Positions 41,529 through 44,510 of a DNA stretch of 44,510 nt are shown piece by piece (within the stretch, counting starts at the first letter, position 1; each line of letters opens with the position of its first letter). The stretch comes from an uncultured Collinsella sp. (lineage in GTDB: Bacteria > Actinomycetota > Coriobacteriia > Coriobacteriales > Coriobacteriaceae). Under the pieces are notes generated by a model that worked only from the letters and a program-made list of their open reading frames with translations, was not told where the DNA came from and made no database searches. The DNA lies in contig CAUFXK010000006.1 of NCBI GenBank assembly GCA_959596495.1, forward strand, positions 1 to 44,510, in the 5' to 3' direction. Both the position numbers and the translations under genes were made by a program.

Positions 41529-43436
41529 ATGGAACAGATTATTTTGAACATACTCGAGGCCCTGCGTCGCGGCGAGACTGTAGACGACAAGGCGCTCGTC
41601 AAACTGATACATGCCGAGGCACGCCGCGAGGGTGCCGACAAGCGCGACCTGGCCAAGCGCCGACTGCTGCCCTTCTACCAGCGGATTAAACGTGAGGAGC
41701 CGGCTCGTTGGGCTGGGTGGAATGTCGATGCCGAACTGGAGCGTCAGCTGCTGCAGGTGCTGCGTATGAAGCCGCGCCGCACGGCTTCGGGCGTGGCGAC
41801 CATTACCGTCATCACCAAGCCCTGGCCGTGCTCGGGCGATTGCCTGTTTTGCCCCAACGACCTGCGCATGCCTAAAAGCTATCTGCATGCCGAGCCGGCG
41901 TGCGCCCGTGCAGAGCAAAACTGCTTCGATCCGTATCTGCAGGTGAGTGCTCGTCTGACCGCACTTTCGCAGATGGGGCATGCGACCGATAAGATCGAGC
42001 TCATCGTGCTCGGTGGTACCTGGAGCGACTATCCGCAAGGGTATCAGGCATGGTTTATGTCGGAGCTCTTCCGTGCGCTCAATGACGATGCCGTCGCCGG
42101 CGTGGCGGCAAACCCCATGTTGGCGCGTCCGGGCATCAGCCGTGCCGAGGCAGGGCGCCTGCTCGATGACGCTCCCGCCGATGCCCTGCCGCCGGTGGTG
42201 GCGGAGCGCCGCGAACGCTATCGGGCTGCCGGCATTGCGACTGATGAGGCTGAGCTTGCTGCCGGCGTTGCCGACGAGCAGGGGCGTGTGGATGCCGCCG
42301 TGGGTGGTTATAATCGCGCGGTGCGTCGACTATACGGCTCCGGCACGCCGTGGGGCGAGGTCGCCGAGTGGCAGACGGCGACGATGAAAGAGCTTGAGCG
42401 GCAGCAGCGCATCAACGAGACGGCGAAGCACCGCGTGGTGGGACTCGTTATCGAGACGCGCCCTGATGCCGTAACGCCGCAGGCGCTCACGCTCATCCGC
42501 CGCCTGGGCTGCACCAAGATCCAGATGGGTATCCAGAGTCTTGACCAGCATCTGCTCGATATCAATGAGCGTCGTATTTCGGTGGCACAGATCGAGCGGG
42601 CGTTTTCGCTTGCGCGCCTGTTTGGCTTTAAGATCCACGCGCATTTTATGCTCAACTTGCTGGGCGCCACGCCCGAGGGGGACAAGCGCGACTACGAGCG
42701 CTTTATGGCCGAAGGGGCCTTTATGCCCGACGAGGTCAAGGTCTACCCGTGTGCGCTCATCGAGGGTTCGCGCCTGGTGGGTTGTTACGAGCGTGGCGAG
42801 TGGCGCCCCTATACCGAGGAAGAGCTGCTCGATGTATTGGCCGACGACATCGTGGTGACGCCGGCGTTCTGCCGCATTAGCCGCATGATTCGCGACTTTA
42901 GTTCCGACGACATCATGGTGGGCAACAAGAAGCCCAACCTGCGTCAGCTCGTTGAGAACCGCCTGGCTGCTCGGGGTGACGGTGCGACGGTGCGTGAGAT
43001 TCGCTATCGCGAGATCAGTACCGCGGGTGCCGACCTGGATGAGTTGACCCTTGACGAGGAAGTAGCGTACGAGACGCCGGTGACTTACGAGCGCTTTTTG
43101 CAGTGGGTGACGCCCGAAGGCAAGATTGCCGGCTTTTTGCGCCTGTCGCTGCCCGACCGTTCGTTTGTTGCCGCGCATGCGGACGAGTTGCCGACGGGGC
43201 CGGAGGAGGCGATGATTCGCGAGGTGCACGTGTATGGCATGGCGGCGCGCGTGGGGGATCAAGGCCAGGCGGCGCAGCACCATGGATTGGGACGGTCGCT
43301 GGTGGAGCGTGCGTGCCATATTGCCCGGGATGCGGGCTATGCGCGTATCAACGTGATTAGCGCGATCGGTACGCGCGAGTACTATCGCCATTTGGGTTTT
43401 TATGACCACGGACTCTATCTGCAAAAGGAGCTCTAA
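41529..43436 (+). CDS. elp3: Elp3-like tRNA U34 modification enzyme (radical SAM + GNAT)
   Basis: 635-residue homologue of Elongator catalytic subunit Elp3. The radical-SAM iron-sulfur ligands are Cys101, Cys105 and Cys108 in PCSGDCLFCPN; a tRNA-binding N-terminal part precedes it. The central HAT-linker is followed by a GNAT domain (~505-635; QHHGLGRSLVERA as acetyl-CoA loop, SAIGTREYYRHLGFY). It would transfer an acetyl-derived group to C5 of wobble uridine. In bacteria Elp3 is scattered and its product little studied. Start ATG at 41529 lacks a strong ribosome site. The next gene starts at the base after its stop. Confidence 0.93.
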   Translation: MEQIILNILEALRRGETVDDKALVKLIHAEARREGADKRDLAKRRLLPFYQRIKREEPARWAGWNVDAELERQLLQVLRMKPRRTASGVATITVITKPWPCSGDCLFCPNDLRMPKSYLHAEPACARAEQNCFDPYLQVSARLTALSQMGHATDKIELIVLGGTWSDYPQGYQAWFMSELFRALNDDAVAGVAANPMLARPGISRAEAGRLLDDAPADALPPVVAERRERYRAAGIATDEAELAAGVADEQGRVDAAVGGYNRAVRRLYGSGTPWGEVAEWQTATMKELERQQRINETAKHRVVGLVIETRPDAVTPQALTLIRRLGCTKIQMGIQSLDQHLLDINERRISVAQIERAFSLARLFGFKIHAHFMLNLLGATPEGDKRDYERFMAEGAFMPDEVKVYPCALIEGSRLVGCYERGEWRPYTEEELLDVLADDIVVTPAFCRISRMIRDFSSDDIMVGNKKPNLRQLVENRLAARGDGATVREIRYREISTAGADLDELTLDEEVAYETPVTYERFLQWVTPEGKIAGFLRLSLPDRSFVAAHADELPTGPEEAMIREVHVYGMAARVGDQGQAAQHHGLGRSLVERACHIARDAGYARINVISAIGTREYYRHLGFYDHGLYLQKEL

Positions 43437-44312
43437 ATGAACAAGCCGAGTGTTTCTGCCGGCGTCGTTGCCGGCGTTGCCCTGGGAGCCGCAGCGCTTG
43501 GTGCGGCCGCTGTCGCTGTTCGTGCTGCCTGTCTGCAGGTTGCGCGAACCCGCAATGGGTTGGCGCGTGTGAAACGCGTGCACGATGAGGGCGGCGATGA
43601 GATTCGCGTGTTGGTGCAAGGCGGCGTCTACCAAAGCGCAAGCTACGTTGGCGAGTGTTGGGCGGAGCCCGTCTTTGCGTACTATCGTGCGTTTGACGAT
43701 GCGTTTGAGGCCGAGCGCGCAATGCATGACGCCTATGGTCACGGTATCGACCGCATGCTCATGTTGGGCGGCGGCGGGTTTGCCTATCCCAAGTTTGCGC
43801 TGATGTCGCACGAGGGCTTGCGCATGGACGTCATTGAGTACGATGCCGAGATTACGCGCCTGGCACGTCGTTGGTTTTACCTGGACGAGCTGGAGCGCAT
43901 GGTGGGCGACCGCCTGCGGGTGATTACCGCTGAGGCTCGCTCGTATCTGGGCGTGACGAGCGTGGGTCATCGTCGCTACGATGTGGTCGTGAGCGATTGC
44001 TTTGGCGGTGCCGAGCCCGTACGCGAGCTGGCGACGGTTGAGGCGCTGCGCCTGGTGCGAGGCAGCCTGAACCCCGGGGGTATCTACGTTGCCAATATCG
44101 TGAGCGCAAACGAGGGGAGCGACGTGACGTTCCTGCGCGACTGCGCTGCCACGGCACTCGAGGTATTCGCCCACGCCTGGGTGGTCCCATGCGGCGATGC
44201 GGAGTTTGGCGGCGAGGAAAACTACCTGCTCATTGCCAGTGACGGCGACTATGCCTTTGCCGAAGCCGTGCCCTTCGACGCCGACTTCCTTGGCACTGCT
44301 CTCCACGACTAG
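43437..44312 (+). CDS. Spermidine synthase-like protein with N-terminal membrane helix
   Basis: 291-residue protein. Residues ~9-31 form one membrane helix (GVVAGVALGAAALGAAAVAV). The rest resembles the Rossmann fold of polyamine aminopropyltransferases: RMLMLGGGGFAYPKF, MDVIEYDAEITRLARRWF, RYDVVVSDCFGG. Several substrate-site residues of true spermidine synthases are not obvious, so it may be a methyltransferase-like relative. It starts at the base after the elp3 stop (TAAATG), with AAAGGAG inside the elp3 end, and is translationally coupled. Confidence 0.8.
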   Translation: MNKPSVSAGVVAGVALGAAALGAAAVAVRAACLQVARTRNGLARVKRVHDEGGDEIRVLVQGGVYQSASYVGECWAEPVFAYYRAFDDAFEAERAMHDAYGHGIDRMLMLGGGGFAYPKFALMSHEGLRMDVIEYDAEITRLARRWFYLDELERMVGDRLRVITAEARSYLGVTSVGHRRYDVVVSDCFGGAEPVRELATVEALRLVRGSLNPGGIYVANIVSANEGSDVTFLRDCAATALEVFAHAWVVPCGDAEFGGEENYLLIASDGDYAFAEAVPFDADFLGTALHD

Positions 44313-44337
44313 CCTATTGGGAGTAGTCAGTCCCGTC

Positions 44338-44510
44338 TTAGGTGTGGTCGCGCCAGCCGAGAACGCGCTGCTTCATGCCTTCGGTGTCGAGCACGCCTTC
44401 GGCAAAGCCTTTGCGCACGAGCTCTTCGGGAACAAACTCGTCGTAGCGGTCAAAATAAGGCACCTCGCCGGGATAGACGAGCTCGATGGGATCGAAGTCC
44501 TTTTCGGCCT
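44338..44510 (-). CDS. Partial gene at the right edge, product not recognised
   Basis: The last 56 codons of a minus-strand gene are visible, ending in a TAA at 44340-44338. They read with clear GC-rich third positions (FDPIELVYPGEVPYFDRYDE, GVLDTEGMKQRVLGWRDHT). It is convergent with the spermidine-synthase-like gene, 25 bp apart. I cannot assign a family from this tail. Confidence 0.7.
   Translation of the reverse strand, partial: AEKDFDPIELVYPGEVPYFDRYDEFVPEELVRKGFAEGVLDTEGMKQRVLGWRDHT

Overview
The window looks like chromosome from a gut member of the Coriobacteriia (Actinomycetota), most probably Collinsella or a close relative. This rests on the high GC content with GC-rich third codon positions, strong AGGAGG-type ribosome binding sites, a bile salt hydrolase, LAATG-type sortase substrates, a reverse rubrerythrin and a DUF3516-type helicase. 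The genus is an inference from family content, not a database match. I see no rRNA, tRNA, CRISPR array, phage or insertion-sequence transposase.

Layout, left: 1-790 holds the 5' part of thiM (minus) behind a TPP riboswitch with a terminator attenuator. Then come two inverted 35-bp palindromic repeats, a HAD phosphatase and LysR regulator pair, a MetE-like methyltransferase, a uracil permease and an esterase. Positions 6.4-11.8 kb hold two tandemly duplicated, cell-wall-anchored beta-helix surface proteins and an AzgA-type purine permease whose last ~45 bp were copied along with the surface gene. Next are a divergent peptide deformylase (12.0 kb), a bile salt hydrolase (12.6 kb), the potassium transporter Kup, and an EamA exporter divergent from its own LysR regulator.

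Middle: 18.1-19.6 kb is an alanine transaminase (AlaA) fused to an N-terminal helix-turn-helix domain, with repeated TTGAAC operator-like sites upstream and a second in-frame start behind an internal ribosome binding site. A second deformylase, an MFS exporter and a MarR-like protein with an RGG-rich tail follow. After a palindrome-rich spacer come the PLP synthase genes pdxS-pdxT, divergent from a MocR/PdxR regulator. At 26.2-27.8 kb a nuclease-fold protein of a family I recall as common in Coriobacteriia sits between two direct copies of a 119-bp inverted-terminal-repeat element; a third copy lies at 37.5 kb. Then rubrerythrin and an alcohol/aldehyde dehydrogenase pair.

Right: 31.6-34.6 kb carries a HIRAN protein, a small charged protein, a metallophosphoesterase and a DUF2130 coiled-coil protein. 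The Ski2-like helicase, TrmB, a Trm9/ALKBH8-like methyltransferase, an XRE/DUF4097 membrane pair, Elp3 and a spermidine-synthase-like protein fill 34.7-44.3 kb. Elp3 makes cm5U-type intermediates at tRNA U34 and Trm9 methylates them in eukaryotes, so this neighbourhood may encode a bacterial wobble-uridine pathway.

The signals most worth pursuing are the 119-bp element and its nuclease-like cassette, the small palindromes with a conserved GGGACAGG loop and compensating arms, the Elp3/Trm9-like pair, the HTH-AlaA dual-start gene, the MarR-RGG protein and the duplicated surface locus.
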